DNA from: Tomocerus qinae
Lineage: Eukaryota; Arthropoda; Collembola; Entomobryomorpha; Tomoceridae
Assembly: GCA_020055645.1 (NCBI GenBank)
Contig: CM034549.1
Coordinates: 18,559,930 to 18,623,929 of the forward strand
Length of the DNA stretch: 64,000 bases
Direction of reading: 5' to 3'
Part shown: positions 49,677 through 64,000 of the stretch, piece after piece
Layout of the letters: each line of letters starts with the position of its first letter
Numbering within the stretch: the stretch's first letter is position 1
The notes under the pieces: generated by a model
What the model was told of the DNA's origin: nothing
What the model saw: only the letters and a program-made list of their open reading frames with translations
The model's database searches: none
Translations under genes and position numbers: made by a program

Positions 49677-50490
49677 TTCTGTACTTGTTTCTTGATTTAT
49701 TGGAGTATTGACAACTAAAAGTAAACATAATAGTCAATTGAAATCAAAGGTTTAAATAAACGAGAGCCAATGGATTAAAGGGTTTAAATGTTAAAGCTTA
49801 CTAGAAATTCAATTTACTCCAATCAATTCAGAGTAAAGACAAAATGGAGAAAAATTCCAGTTTAATGTTTCAGCTCACGAATTATTGCTTTCAATAGCCG
49901 GTCATAATATTCGGTCAGTGAATAGTAAAAAATAAAGTAAACATTAGAGATTTTGGTTCTGGCAACTCTTGACTCTATCATCTATTCATTCGCATTCGAA
50001 ATGAGAAATCTGTCTTCCTGTCGATTATAAAATTGAAAATGGCATCTTTGGCGGGTGTGCATTGCGTAGGATGTGTTTGTTTCCAAGGAAATGATCAAGT
50101 TGGTATAAAATCTCTTTGTTACCAACAGATGACGGAAAATGTAAAATGTGAAAGTCGGCCATGTTGATAGAAGCAGTCGGACTGCCAGAAGCAGCCAAGA
50201 AAATTTTATCCAATAAGAAAAAGGATCATTGGCGGTTCAAGTTCTACCCGAGTTTTTCAATCAAATCGCTTTTGAGAACTGGGTCTGTCTGTCTGACTTA
50301 TCGGTCTTCCTGTCGCATCCTCGCACCCTACATTGACATTCCATTTTGGGTAAGTGAGGTCAAGCAAAAATATTTACCGGTTATTTTACATTTACTCATT
50401 CTCATTTAGCGGTCTTCAATTTGTCACTTGTACAGTGTGTCTCCCGTTTCTTTCAGATTTTGATCGTTTGTGAAGTCCACAGAAAGCACA
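49677..50490. promoter_or_regulatory. Shared divergent promoter region of CLP1 and LC8
   Basis: The CLP1 and LC8 start codons are head to head, 814 bp apart. On the LC8 side there is a likely 5'-UTR intron: donor GG|GTAAGT at 50350 and acceptor TTTCTTTCAG ending at 50456. No TATA box can be assigned with confidence. A short open frame from 50161 crosses this donor and looks like 5' UTR, not a gene. Confidence 0.5.
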
Positions 50491-52033
<1,543 letters not shown>

Positions 52034-52206
52034 AATCTCGTAACTTTCATCAAACTAACATTTATGTTAAACTATGTTACTAACTAATCCCAACTATCTA
52101 AAAATAGTGGATCAACACCCACATCGTTTATGTACTGTACTAATAGTAGAGATGATGTGCGTCGGCAACAATAAGTTAATTCAAATTACGATATGATTTA
52201 TCATTA

Positions 52207-52212
52207 AATAAA
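52207..52212 (+). promoter_or_regulatory. Polyadenylation signal of LC8
   Basis: AATAAA, 174 bases after the LC8 stop codon, is the first such hexamer downstream. Confidence 0.6.
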
Positions 52213-52260
52213 ATGTGAAACTTCGAATATGCTTTATGTGGAAAATTAGATAGTTCAAGT

Positions 52261-52266
52261 TTTATT
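52261..52266 (-). promoter_or_regulatory. Polyadenylation signal of NDUFAF7
   Basis: The minus strand reads AATAAA here, about 300 bases beyond the NDUFAF7 stop codon. It is only 49 bases from the LC8 signal on the other strand, so the two 3' ends would abut or overlap slightly. Confidence 0.5.
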
Positions 52267-52562
52267 CATTTCATTTTTTGCATATTGTAAACGGAAGTAT
52301 AATAAGCAGTTTTTACACTTCCAGATACCAGTTTTAATACACCGCTACAGAAAAAAGGCTAAATTGATAAGAAAACGTTTAGGGGGATTTGCGTGTAGAA
52401 CTCAATTCTTACTGTATAGTTTCAATTTTCAATCATTTTAAAAACATTTGATACTTTTAAACAAAAAGTTAATTTCATACATTTCAATCATTCCTGATCA
52501 TAATCTTATGAACTCCACATGTATAATACGAATATTCTGACTTTTTGACTATCACTACTTTA

Positions 52563-54996
<2,434 letters not shown>

Positions 54997-55805
54997 ATCC
55001 ACACGTCACTATTGTACCTAAAATATTTAATTTTTAAGTTTCATTTTAGATTAAAAATTCTCAAATAAGCTAAAATTTTATTCCAAGTTCACCTAATAGT
55101 ACAGAAGTTCAGAACAGACAAACTTTAACTTCATTTTTCAAATCGTTACAAATCACAAATAAACATTTTTCAGTGGTTTCACACATCCACCACACAATAA
55201 AGTCTTATAGAATTGTTTACAATCCCTTAGGTAGTCAAACTGCAAAAGTTCTTGATTTCCAATATTAAGTCGTCCGATGTCGTCTTACTTTCACTTAAGT
55301 AGGGGTGTGTAGGTAATGTAATTTAGCCCTACTAAAAGGTGCTAAGTGTGTACATTAATAATTATTACGTAATCACATACATACCCAATAGTTGATAGTT
55401 TGATGTAACAAAGTCATTTTAGTCACATTTAACATGAGTATTTTTACGTTTGGAATTTGGAAGAGTAGAAAGTTCGTAGCTTGGTTGGTGTATAAAGTTA
55501 TGTTTGCCCGACTATTGCACGTTGGTTACACTATAATATCAATAGGTAAGGCATTGGGTCGTCGTTCCTCCCATGATGAGACTGCATAATGCATATTTGC
55601 AGGTAGGTGGTTTCAGTTTAGCATAGTATTAAAAATAGAATCATACACTACACATTCGATTCACATAAACCTGACTTGAGAATCCAGACAGCTTTGATGC
55701 CGGAATTTAGAACTATAGGTGACAAATTTTATAAACTAACTGAGAGTTTCAAATGTTTCGCAAAAGACGAAATGTTACACGAAATTTCAGATCATTCTTC
55801 TTTCG

Positions 55806-56937
55806 CTAACAGCGATTTTTGCAACTTATCACAGAAAGTGTATCGTATTCATCCGATCCGTCACAGCAGTCACAAATTCCATCGTTAACTCGGGAAGAAG
55901 GGATATATTCTGCAAGAAAGAAATTATAAATTGCTCAAAGACACATTCGTTATCTGCATATCTAGGTAGGTAGACGAGCAAATGAGCAGTTCATATTATG
56001 TAATTAGAAGATACTAACTAAGCTTTCTTCCTTATACCATCAAAGAACAAGTAATAAAGCATTTTTGTAAGGGTAAGCCTGGGAGAAAGTTTCATGCATA
56101 ACTTCATTAAAAATTATGTATCTAATCTAATATATGTAGTAGGAAGGACACCACTATCTGCCTGGCCTGGACATGTACTGAACTGACGAAACTGGAACTG
56201 GACTGGAGATTAAATTTTTAATTCATGCAATTGAAACTCTAACTATTTAGTGTATGTACTATAGCATTACAGTGAGAGAAAGCAGTTTTCTCTTGTAACG
56301 CTATAACACCATCATCAACTTTCACTGGGAAGAAAACACTACCTTAAGCTGTACCAAGTTTTATGGAGACTGGAGTGCAGTGATGTTATAATATAGTTAA
56401 GATTTAGAAATTGACAACACATAATCAAATTAAGTATACCTATATATTATTCTCTGTCATCTGTAAGTTATTACCTGCAAAATGACGCTTCGATCTCGTA
56501 CAAAAAAAGCGTCCATTCATACAAGCAGCAGTGCTTGGTTCGTCACTTCCATCCAGAGGGCAATCACAAAAATCGTCATTGACTTTATCCCACGTTATTT
56601 TTTTGCCAGATGCAAAGCAGGTGAAAAGCCTTTTACTACGGTGTTGCTGTCTTAAATATAATGACCAATATTCAGGAGCAACGCCTAATACACCATGACT
56701 ATTAGAGAACACAGGTTTACTCTTCGGACTTTCTTTCTGAGCTGGAGTCGTTTCGATTTTAACCCCTTCGTCCACAGATAGTCCGCTTTGCTTTAGTTTA
56801 TTGTGATCATCTTTGTACTGATATTGCATTAATGTGGCATACGACAGAAATTGATATCCCATAAAAATTATAGAGACAAAACATGCAAATTTAACAGTAT
56901 TTTGATGGCGACGGCACCACCGGCTAAGGCTTTTCAT
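55806..56937 (-). CDS. Short type II membrane protein with glucosidase-II-beta (PRKCSH) N-terminal domain
   Basis: The domain is the paired LDL-receptor class A-like module of the beta subunit of ER glucosidase II. Exons 56937-56475 and 55909-55806 give 188 residues. The protein starts with a basic cytosolic stub ([13 protein letters not shown]), then a membrane anchor at about residues 15-37 ([20 protein letters not shown]) and a polar linker. [12 protein letters not shown] and the first module follow ([33 protein letters not shown]), and the second module after the intron ([20 protein letters not shown]) ends at CKNRC. Calcium-binding DGSDE and the cysteine spacing are intact. The coiled coil, EF-hand and MRH domains of full-length GIIB are absent. 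An insect-type membrane-bound GIIB-like protein is the best guess; its role is unknown. Confidence 0.85.
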
Positions 56938-57533
56938 AGTCTTTCGGTTGTTTCTATATCTAACACACTAACCTAAAGACGTATTATACACAATTACACA
57001 ACCCGTAATCTCTACTCTACTTCTCAAAACTCTTGTTCATAATATCGTCAATCGTTCCGATGCGACACAACTCAATCAGTTAAATATTTTCTACAAAATA
57101 ACGCTTCAATTTTTATTGAAAAGTTGAATGAGAGTGTATCTCTTCTCTATATTATAAAATATTATAATAGTATATGTAGGTAGGAATGATGTATACTTGA
57201 GTGGGTATACAGTAAAGTATAAGTCCATTTATTGAGCAGCACCAGCAGACAGGCTGATTTGATTATTTTTCACTGACTGCAACAACTACAGTTGTGGGTA
57301 TATCTGCAGTTGTGGAGCTAAAGCAATTAAAATTTACCTCCCCTACAAAGTATAATCTTTGAACTCTTTTGGGGTTCTGTGAGATTAAACTTGAGCCTGT
57401 GTAGATTGAAAAACTTTAGGGTGAGGCTGAGAATCGACAAGGACGTCTGGTGGGCAAGTTTATTCAAAAATCACACGATTCCAGTAATTTCAACTTTCAA
57501 TTGTATCGTATCGAGCAAGACGGCTCACAGCCT

Positions 57534-57595
57534 CTACCCGACACCCAATCGCACATTACCCAACACCCTGTACCCTCCCACCCGACGTCCGACAG
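57534..57595. repeat. GC-rich repeat, left partner of an inverted pair
   Basis: The block opens CTACCCGACACCC and closes CCCGACGTCCGACAG. Both end motifs recur inverted, with almost the same spacing, at 60266-60326. The middle parts differ more. This pair brackets the 57684 MITE and the long inverted repeat. Confidence 0.6.
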
Positions 57596-57683
57596 TAGCC
57601 CTTGCTGGGCAAAGAAGATGAATTTTTTGGAATGAGCACGTTTCCCATACTCGTCTTTCATGGTTGCCGTAGCCGAGGACTTA

Positions 57684-57853
57684 ATAGACGTTTCCCACAA
57701 TTGCTTTCTACCAGTTAAACTGAAGCTCTGGAGATGGAGGTAGAGAATTATACGCTAATAGTAGGTAAAAAAGCCTGAAAATACTATGTTTCCATCTACT
57801 GAGCTTCAGTCCAACTGGTGACCAGACAGAACGCAATTATGGGAAACGTCTAT
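57684..57853. mobile_element. 170-bp TA-flanked MITE
   Basis: ATAGACGTTTCCCACAATT at the left end is repeated inverted as AATTATGGGAAACGTCTAT at the right, with one mismatch. TA flanks both sides (57682-57683 and 57854-57855). The interior also pairs partly (AACTGAAGCTC with GAGCTTCAGT). A diverged relative is in a CLP1 intron at 48941. Confidence 0.8.
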
Positions 57854-57966
57854 TACATGATCGAGATATCTTTTGAAAGGGCTTAACTTTGCATGGCTGC
57901 TTTTCAGAGGCCTAGAGAGAATTTGTGCTTTTACCTTCGGAATATGGGAGGACTTATCTATATCTA

Positions 57967-59731
57967 TTGTTAAAACCAAATAACTTCTTCTGTACAGATA
58001 GGTATGGATCAGGTATGGATGCTATCCCTTATGTACTAACCAAGTTTCCATAGAGTTAGATTTGTCGCCCGTCCGGTGTGTGTTAAAATTGGTTTTAACC
58101 TGTGAAAGCTATGTCACGCCTTACTGCCCTGTACGAAAGTCGTTTTGGATATGATCGCTAGGCTGTTTCCAGTTTAGGGGCAGGAATGTGAAAAACATTT
58201 CAAATTGGGTAATGGTTATTTTCAGTCTGCACTCTTTACATGTTCAAACAAATTACCTTTTTATTAACCTTAATTGTAATTATCAATTATTGAAACGTAA
58301 CTCCTTACAAATTAATGATAAAAACATGAAGCTATGGATGATAGATAATTGTTGTTAGAAGAAATCAATGAAACATTTACATTTTACGTATTTAAATGAG
58401 AATACAGAATATAGCACTGCACTTTGAAATAGTTGTGGAGGTCATTGTTGCGTCTCATTGGATGTTGTAGCCAGTAAGTCCAGGAAATAAATAGCAAAAA
58501 CAGGGGACGAAAGCGGTGAGAAGGCCGAGTTAAATCGCAATAAGATACCACATATTTAGGGTTGATCCACATATTACGTAATCAAAAAATTTAGCGGTTT
58601 TTAGAACCACCTTTTCCCTCTGTAATCAAATGTCAACATTTGCCGGACTCCCCTATGATATGTCATCATAATAAGTTCGAATCAAAAATTCAATTCGAAT
58701 GCCTAAAATTTTATTTATTAAGGAGGCTCACCACGGAAGCCTTCATAGCAACCGGGCCAATCTAAATGCATGTTAAAAAATGCTTTACTTCTGGCTTAAT
58801 TACTCCCGAAGGATAAGACCGATTTTTTTGGAACTTACATTTTTGGAATCCTGGACTATCGAGGAATGGATCAGGGCGGATGGATTTTTGATATCGTTGC
58901 TTTAAATGCTTTAAAAAAATCTAATTCCATAAAAAGTGAATCAGTTTTAGTTTTTATACAATGTTGATTTGTTTTGCACCATTTAAAGCAACGATATCAA
59001 AAATCTATCTGCCCTCGTGTGTTTCTCGATAGTCCAGAATTGTAGGGGAGTCCGGCAAATGTTGACATTTGATGACAGAGGGAAAAGGTGGTTCTAAAAA
59101 CCGCTAAATTTTTTGATTACGTAATATGTGGATCAACCCTAAATATGTGGTATCTTATTGCGATTTAACTCGGCCTTCTCACCGCTTTCGTCCCCTGTTT
59201 TTGCTATTTATTTCCTGGACTTACTGGCTACAACATCCAATGAGACGCAACAATGACCTCCACAACTATTTCAAAATGCAGTGCTATATTCTGTATTCTC
59301 ATTTAAATACGTAAAATGTAAATGTTTCATTGATTTCTTCTAACAACAATTATCTATCATCCATAGCTTCATGTTTTTATCATTAATTTGTAAGGAGTTA
59401 CGTTTCAATAATTGATAATTACAATTAAGGTTAATAAAAAGGTAATTTGTTTGAACATGTAAAGAGTGCAGACTGAAAATAACCATTACCCAATTTGAAA
59501 TGTTTTTCACATTCCTGCCCCTAAACTGGAAACAGCCTAGCGATCATATCCAAAACGACTTTCGTACAGGGCAGTAAGGCGTGACATAGCTTTCACAGGT
59601 TAAAACCAATTTTAACACACACCGGACGGGCGACAAATCTAACTCTATGGAAACTTGGTTAGTACATAAGGGATAGCATCCATACCTGATCCATACCTAT
59701 CTGTACAGAAGAAGTTATTTGGTTTTAACAA
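57967..59731. mobile_element. Long inverted-repeat element with 689-bp near-identical arms
   Basis: The left arm 57967-58655 and the right arm 59043-59731 are inverted copies of exactly equal length. They start TTGTTAAAACCAAATAACTT and end inward at GCCGGACTCCCCTA. TA lies outside both ends (57965-57966 and 59732-59733). In the parts I compared there are only isolated substitutions and no indels; a 62-codon frame (starting MWINPKYVV) is present in each arm with one residue changed. The 387-bp spacer holds most of a TTAA-type palindromic MITE. No transposase is seen. It could be a Tc1/mariner-type long-TIR non-autonomous element or a foldback element. The high identity suggests recent origin or ongoing correction between arms. 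Confidence 0.85.
58722..59042. mobile_element. TTAA-type palindromic MITE, copy 4, in the loop of the long inverted repeat; right end missing
   Basis: The left end TTAAGGAGGCTCACCACGG matches the terminus of copy 3. The arm and the TTTTTGGAATCCTGGACTAT and GGCGGATGGATTTTTGATAT blocks also match. The inverted arm follows but breaks off after a GATAGTCCAGAATTG stretch, exactly where the right arm of the long inverted repeat starts. Confidence 0.8.
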
Positions 59732-59762
59732 TACCTTGTGTTTGAATCTGAGGGAAATTTTC

Positions 59763-59789
59763 GATTTTGGGAGGACTTCTCCCAAAATC
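59763..59789. repeat. Short perfect hairpin next to the long inverted repeat
   Basis: GATTTTGGGAG and its complement flank a five-base loop. It is followed by a TA/CT-rich run (59790-59830). No function can be assigned. Confidence 0.5.
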
Positions 59790-60265
59790 TCTATAATATA
59801 TATACCTCTCTATATATATATATCGAGATATAAATCGAAAGCTGAGAAGTTCCTTTAATAATACCCCTTTTCTCATCGGCCTTCCCCACTTTGAGCTATT
59901 CGGCGTAAAATATGCATATCCATTGCTTTCCACGTCCACATTGCCATAAAAATGTTTCTTGATTTTCTCTCTTCTTAGTGATCTCAATTTGTTCAAATCT
60001 TTTCTAAATGAAAACATGTGGGCCAATTTACATGGACGTTTCCTTCAGTGCAGTGGTGGGGCATCTATCGAGTGCAAGAACGATGAATCTCCCTTAGTGA
60101 GGACCAAATCCACCAGAAAACTTAGAATAGGAAACTCATCTATACTGTTTTGCTACAATAATTGTCTATAAAAATAATCTTGTCTTTTGTGAAATTTTTA
60201 AGTGGGAAGGGATTGGAGTCCGCGGTGGGGTATATTTTCGGCATTTGACAGGATGGGATTGGCCG

Positions 60266-60326
60266 CTGTCGGACGTCGGGTAGAACGTGATTTGAGTTGT
60301 CTTGTGTGCCGTCGGGTGTCGGGTAG
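60266..60326. repeat. GC-rich repeat, right partner of an inverted pair
   Basis: CTGTCGGACGTCGGG and GGGTGTCGGGTAG at the two ends are the inverted counterparts of the block at 57534-57595. Confidence 0.6.
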
Positions 60327-60460
60327 AAGGGATGAGCACCATAACTATAACTAATAACTACCTAATACGCCGGACAACGACGCGACTTTACGTTTTACGA
60401 CGATGACGGATTCGACAAATAAACCGTGGTGTGGTGAAGATTTTATAAAGTTGCTGCTAT

Positions 60461-60525
60461 GGATGGATGGGATGGATTCGATGGATGGATGATGGATTAT
60501 TTATATAAATAGATGGGCAATGGGA
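60461..60525. repeat. Imperfect GGAT/ATGG microsatellite
   Basis: Many ATGGATGG units, interrupted by single-base changes, lie upstream of the RING gene. Confidence 0.7.
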
Positions 60526-61507
60526 TGAACCCACCAAGTTGACGTTCGTTTTGGTTGTTTGGTATTTGTTATCTTGTTATTTACATTATTGCACATTTAA
60601 TTATAATGTTAATTTTCCTATTATTTTTGCTATAGATAAATAATATATAGTAGCTATTCATTATCCATGCAACGAAACTTTCTAATCATTATTGTGCTTT
60701 GTGCTTAACTTTATACTGGTACTGGTAAACGTAAATGATAAGTTTATGCATGTGATTATTTTATTTATATTATTAATATTCATTAGTTAACTATATCAAG
60801 TGATTACTATAGTATTATCAATCATCAATGTCATTGAAGGTCTCATTCCCAATCCCATTAAAGTTATCTATACAATTTCCTTTCCTTGCTGTACAAAACG
60901 AATGTAATGTATTTGCTTTTGCATTACATAAGTAGCCCAAAGATATAATATGGTAAAAGCACACGCAATGGTGAAATAGAATAGGTAGAAAGAATGAAAG
61001 AAGTAGAAAGCGTGGTGCTTTATATTTTTTAGTCCGATATTTATAATTTATTATAACACGAATTCGAAGGACCAACAACCAAAGGCGAAGAAGTTGTGTC
61101 ATTGTGTATGCGGGTTAAACTATGTTGTATGTTTAATTTGTTTGTCTTTCTAAATGTATTTGGTAATTGTGATTTTGGATATATTATTGCAGCAAAAGTT
61201 GACCAGAAATCAGTAGCGTTATACACTGGTTGAAAGACTGAACTGTGGTGAGAAGTGTATTATAGGTGATTGGAATCGAAACTGGGTGTTGAACTAACGA
61301 CGACGACTAATCGAGGTATCAAGAAAAAAGCCTGGAAACTGAACACATTTCTCTAGATTTTGATTGGAGTTTTGCGTTTTTTGTTCTTCGACATTCTGTT
61401 TCGATACGATAGTCAAGAACGCCAGGAAACCAGGATCAGCATTTTTTAACCTAACCAAATGCTGTTATGAACAAACTAAGTTCTGGAACATACACTTTTT
61501 TATAATA

Positions 61508-64000
61508 ATGGGGTTTACCTGTTGCATATGTCATGAAGAATTATATTACCTAGTTAAGAAAGCAGATGAAGAAAAGAGTTACGAAAGGCCTATTGTAGCG
61601 GTAATATTTTATAATTTATGTTTTTAAAGTAACAATTAAAAATTGATACCAAATATTGCACTATTAATTTTCAGACCAAATGTGGACATCTTTTCCATAA
61701 TGATTGTCTTAGGAAGTGGTTTGCTGCTCAAGGAGCTGAAGGTTAGTTTAGTTCATCTATTTTGATCATCAACATCATTGATCATATATTTATTATTAAT
61801 ACAAATAAATTCTTAATTCTTTTACCCACGCCCTATCTTGAATTACAACCTAATATTCATAATTAGTTGGTAGACGATCATTAAGACAGAAAGCTGATCT
61901 GCTTTTATAGATTAGAATCGATTAATATTATTTTTTGATGTTAAAATAGTTTGGACAAATCGAGAATGCCCAGTTTGCGGAATGACCCTGACTGTGGCGA
62001 CCGATTTAATACGAGTCTTTTCATCTTCGGCGGATGAAGGAGGGCCTGGGCTCGACGATTTAAAACAGGTCATTCAGAAACTGCAATCAGATAAAAAAGA
62101 ACTCATAAAAAGATTGGAGCTCTCTTTTTTACAATCCCGAGATGCTCAAAAATTGTTTGATCATTACAAGTATGTCCGTTAGCTCGTAATACATGTAATA
62201 CATGTATGTAAATTTACATCAGCATTAATTGTATCATTTATCCCCCTGAACAGACGAGATAATGAAAGAATGGCGGAACAGTTACGTAAAAGACAATCAG
62301 AAAATTCTAAACTTAAAACGGAAAACGAAGAACTAAAAAATGTTGTAATGTAAGTATTTATTTTCATAGATTGTTTCAGCATGCTTAAGAAATGCAATTA
62401 GCAATAAAATGCACTTTTGACCTGCAGAAATTTAACGAAGAGTTTTACAAACAGTGGCACCATGCCACAATATCAGCCAATGTATCGAGAAGGAGACAGA
62501 AGTCGACCGCCAGTTCTGTCACAAAATAACAGTTATAACCACTCTAGTATACCTCCACGATTTCGTCCACAATCAAATATTAATGGAAATCATGCAATTC
62601 GTCCACCTTTACAAAAGGAACATAATTATCAAGGACTGCCACCTAATTCAACAATAAATTCTAGCAATGACGAAAGATTTGCTTATTCTATGTTTCAGCA
62701 AAATAGGGGGAACGATTTTTCGAAAATGGGAATAGGAGACTCTGTTTCGGACATGAAGCGCTATTCACCCCCAGACTCAGAATTGGTCAACGACCACGGA
62801 GAAAGTTTTGACAATAAAACGGATAAAGAAGTTGCTGCAGCCATGGGATTTTTACATTTTGATTCTGTAGAAAGGTTTGAAAACTCTACCAAATCCAACT
62901 TAATTGCTGATAGTGATGTGAAAGAAATTGAAGATGATAGTAACTACTTCCCAAGATTGACATCTGAACACAGTTATGTAGATGTTAAAGACGTTGGTTC
63001 CAATAATAATATAAAAAATTCTATAATGTTTGAAAACGATGGTAATAATATTGAAGACAACGCTCAACGAACAGCATCGCCAACAAATGAGTTTTTGGAA
63101 GCCCTGCTGAATGGTAGTGATGAGATTGAGCACGTAATTAATGATGGCAATGACACAGAAGGAACCGATTCATCAGACTTGAAAAACGGAAATAAAGAAC
63201 AAGCTCGAGTGGATCCTAAAACTCCTTATCAAGGAACAAAGCAATGTTATGGAAAATATGTATGCGGAAAATGCAATGCAAAATGGGGATCGTCGCGAAG
63301 TTGGGCGAACAAGCCACAAATGTGTTTATATTGCAAGACCTTTGTATATCCTCACGCTCAGGTACTTGCTCTTATTTCCAGAACTTTCATAAAACTTAAA
63401 TATAATTGCAATTAACAAACAGGGAAATAAACATATTTAACAAACTTAATATTTAACATATTTAATAACAAATTTCGGGAGGGGCACCGAGAAAAAATTG
63501 CCTAATTTTCGCGCAAAGCACGAAAATTTTAGCAATTTTTTGCGATTAGACAAAAATGTCTTTATTTTTCTCGAACGCACGTGCCCCCGGTGCCCCCCCC
63601 CCCTCTCGCTGCGACCTTGCTAACAAAACAGTTTACCACCCATATATCACGGATCACCCAAGGCCAGCCCTAGTGGTACAATGTACAAGTAATTTGACTG
63701 TGCTGTATAAGCTGTTTATTTTCTTTTGAGCCTACATAAGTCCAAACCTATTATTGGGGTTTCATAATAATATTTGCTTTGATTTTGTTCGCTCTTCGAT
63801 GGAACCAAGGGCGAATATAAATAAAATTTAATTTAAGTAGAATATAATTTAAGTAGCATACACAATTATCACGGTCACTAATCACATCACAATAACATAA
63901 AATTCACAATTGCAGTCATAAGTCACTAACTTTTTGTGTTAAGTGAATAACAATTTATAATTTGTTTTGAACTTTTTTTTTGCTTTGCAGGCTCCTCTGA
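61508..64000 (+). CDS. RING-H2 E3 ligase-like protein with coiled coil and C-terminal 3CxxC-type zinc finger (runs off the window)
   Basis: Exons are 61508-61600, 61675-61741, 61950-62169, 62254-62349, 62428-63361, and a sixth starting at 63991. All phases agree, so the first 470 residues are visible plus the start of exon 6 (APL). The RING-H2 domain is complete: C5, C8, C34, H36, H39, C42, C60, C63, with TKCGHLFHNDCLRKWF and ECPVCGMTL. This resembles TRAIP/Nopo. A coiled coil follows (about 82-160, LDDLKQVIQKLQSDKKELIK), then a long low-complexity Asn/Ser-rich region. Near 432-470 comes CYGKYVCGKCNAKWGSSRSW with C438/C441, W445, W451 and C458/C461, then VYPHAQ. This is the layout of the 3CxxC zinc finger of ZAR1 and RTP proteins. 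RING proteins of this kind transfer ubiquitin; the 3CxxC finger is linked to RNA binding in ZAR1. The combination is unusual. Confidence 0.82.
63476..63604. mobile_element. Possible MITE in the RING gene intron
   Basis: CGGGAGGGGCACCGAGAAAA at the left is mirrored on the right by TTTTTCTCG and CGGTGCCCCC followed by a long C run. Inside, ATTTTCGCG and AGCACGAAAATTTT blocks pair as well. The ends are GC-rich, unlike the surrounding intron. Confidence 0.5.

Larger units (their letters stand above)
59834..61507. other. Intergenic stretch upstream of the RING gene
   Basis: This holds a GC-rich repeat partner (60266-60326) and an imperfect ATGG/GGAT microsatellite (about 60461-60525), but no supported gene. 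The last few hundred bases should contain the promoter and 5' UTR of the RING gene. Confidence 0.45.

Noticed and set aside
57379-57635. Pro/Arg-rich plus-strand frames
   Set aside because: They overlap the GC-rich repeat at 57534-57595, which explains the open frame and composition.
58384-59314. Two almost identical 62-codon frames (starting MWINPKYVV) on opposite strands
   Set aside because: They are the same segment of the two arms of the long inverted repeat. No known domain, no start context, and duplication explains their likeness.

Overview
The window is nuclear DNA of an animal, most likely an arthropod and probably a hexapod. It is AT-rich, its genes are split by short GT-AG introns, and the products are eukaryotic: Smaug, ADP/ATP carrier, TMEM107, MPV17, CLP1, dynein light chain LC8, NDUFAF7. 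A springtail-like hexapod would fit, but the sequence does not settle this. There are no operons, CRISPR arrays or phage genes, and I saw no retroviral or LTR element.

Layout. Positions 1-15.1 kb are gene-poor: one possible small membrane-protein exon (3.3-3.6 kb, minus) and a nest of DNA-transposon remnants at 5.4-6.95 kb. Positions 15.2-24.3 kb hold a nine-exon Smaug/SAMD4 gene on the minus strand. Its 6-kb fifth intron contains a complete ADP/ATP carrier gene on the plus strand. Positions 24.3-34.8 kb show no gene I can support. From 34.8 to 41.3 kb, on the minus strand, come TMEM107, a large unrecognised single-pass membrane protein (signal peptide, threonine-rich stalk, transmembrane segment, acidic serine-rich tail) and a possible small secreted protein. 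A tRNA-Phe follows at 41.7 kb. Positions 44.9-49.7 kb carry MPV17 (+) and CLP1 (-), tail to tail. CLP1 is head to head with LC8 (+, 50.5-52.0 kb), and LC8 converges with NDUFAF7 (-, 52.6-55.0 kb). A short type II membrane protein with the glucosidase-II-beta amino-terminal domain follows (55.8-56.9 kb). A long inverted-repeat element fills 58.0-59.7 kb. The right edge holds the first five exons, and the start of a sixth, of a RING-H2 gene whose later part carries a 3CxxC-type zinc finger.

Gene models were built by hand from splice signals. For Smaug, the carrier, TMEM107, MPV17, CLP1, LC8, NDUFAF7 and the PRKCSH-like gene the exon lengths sum to a multiple of three and all phases agree. The genes are mostly unrelated housekeeping genes: mitochondrial (carrier, MPV17, NDUFAF7), RNA processing and translation control (CLP1, Smaug), cilium (TMEM107) and ER (PRKCSH-like). 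I see no functional cluster. The most unusual material is a family of about 430-bp near-palindromes flanked by TTAA (four copies), a near-perfect 689-bp inverted repeat, an hAT-type element with an exact 8-bp target duplication nested in another palindromic element, and the RING plus 3CxxC architecture.
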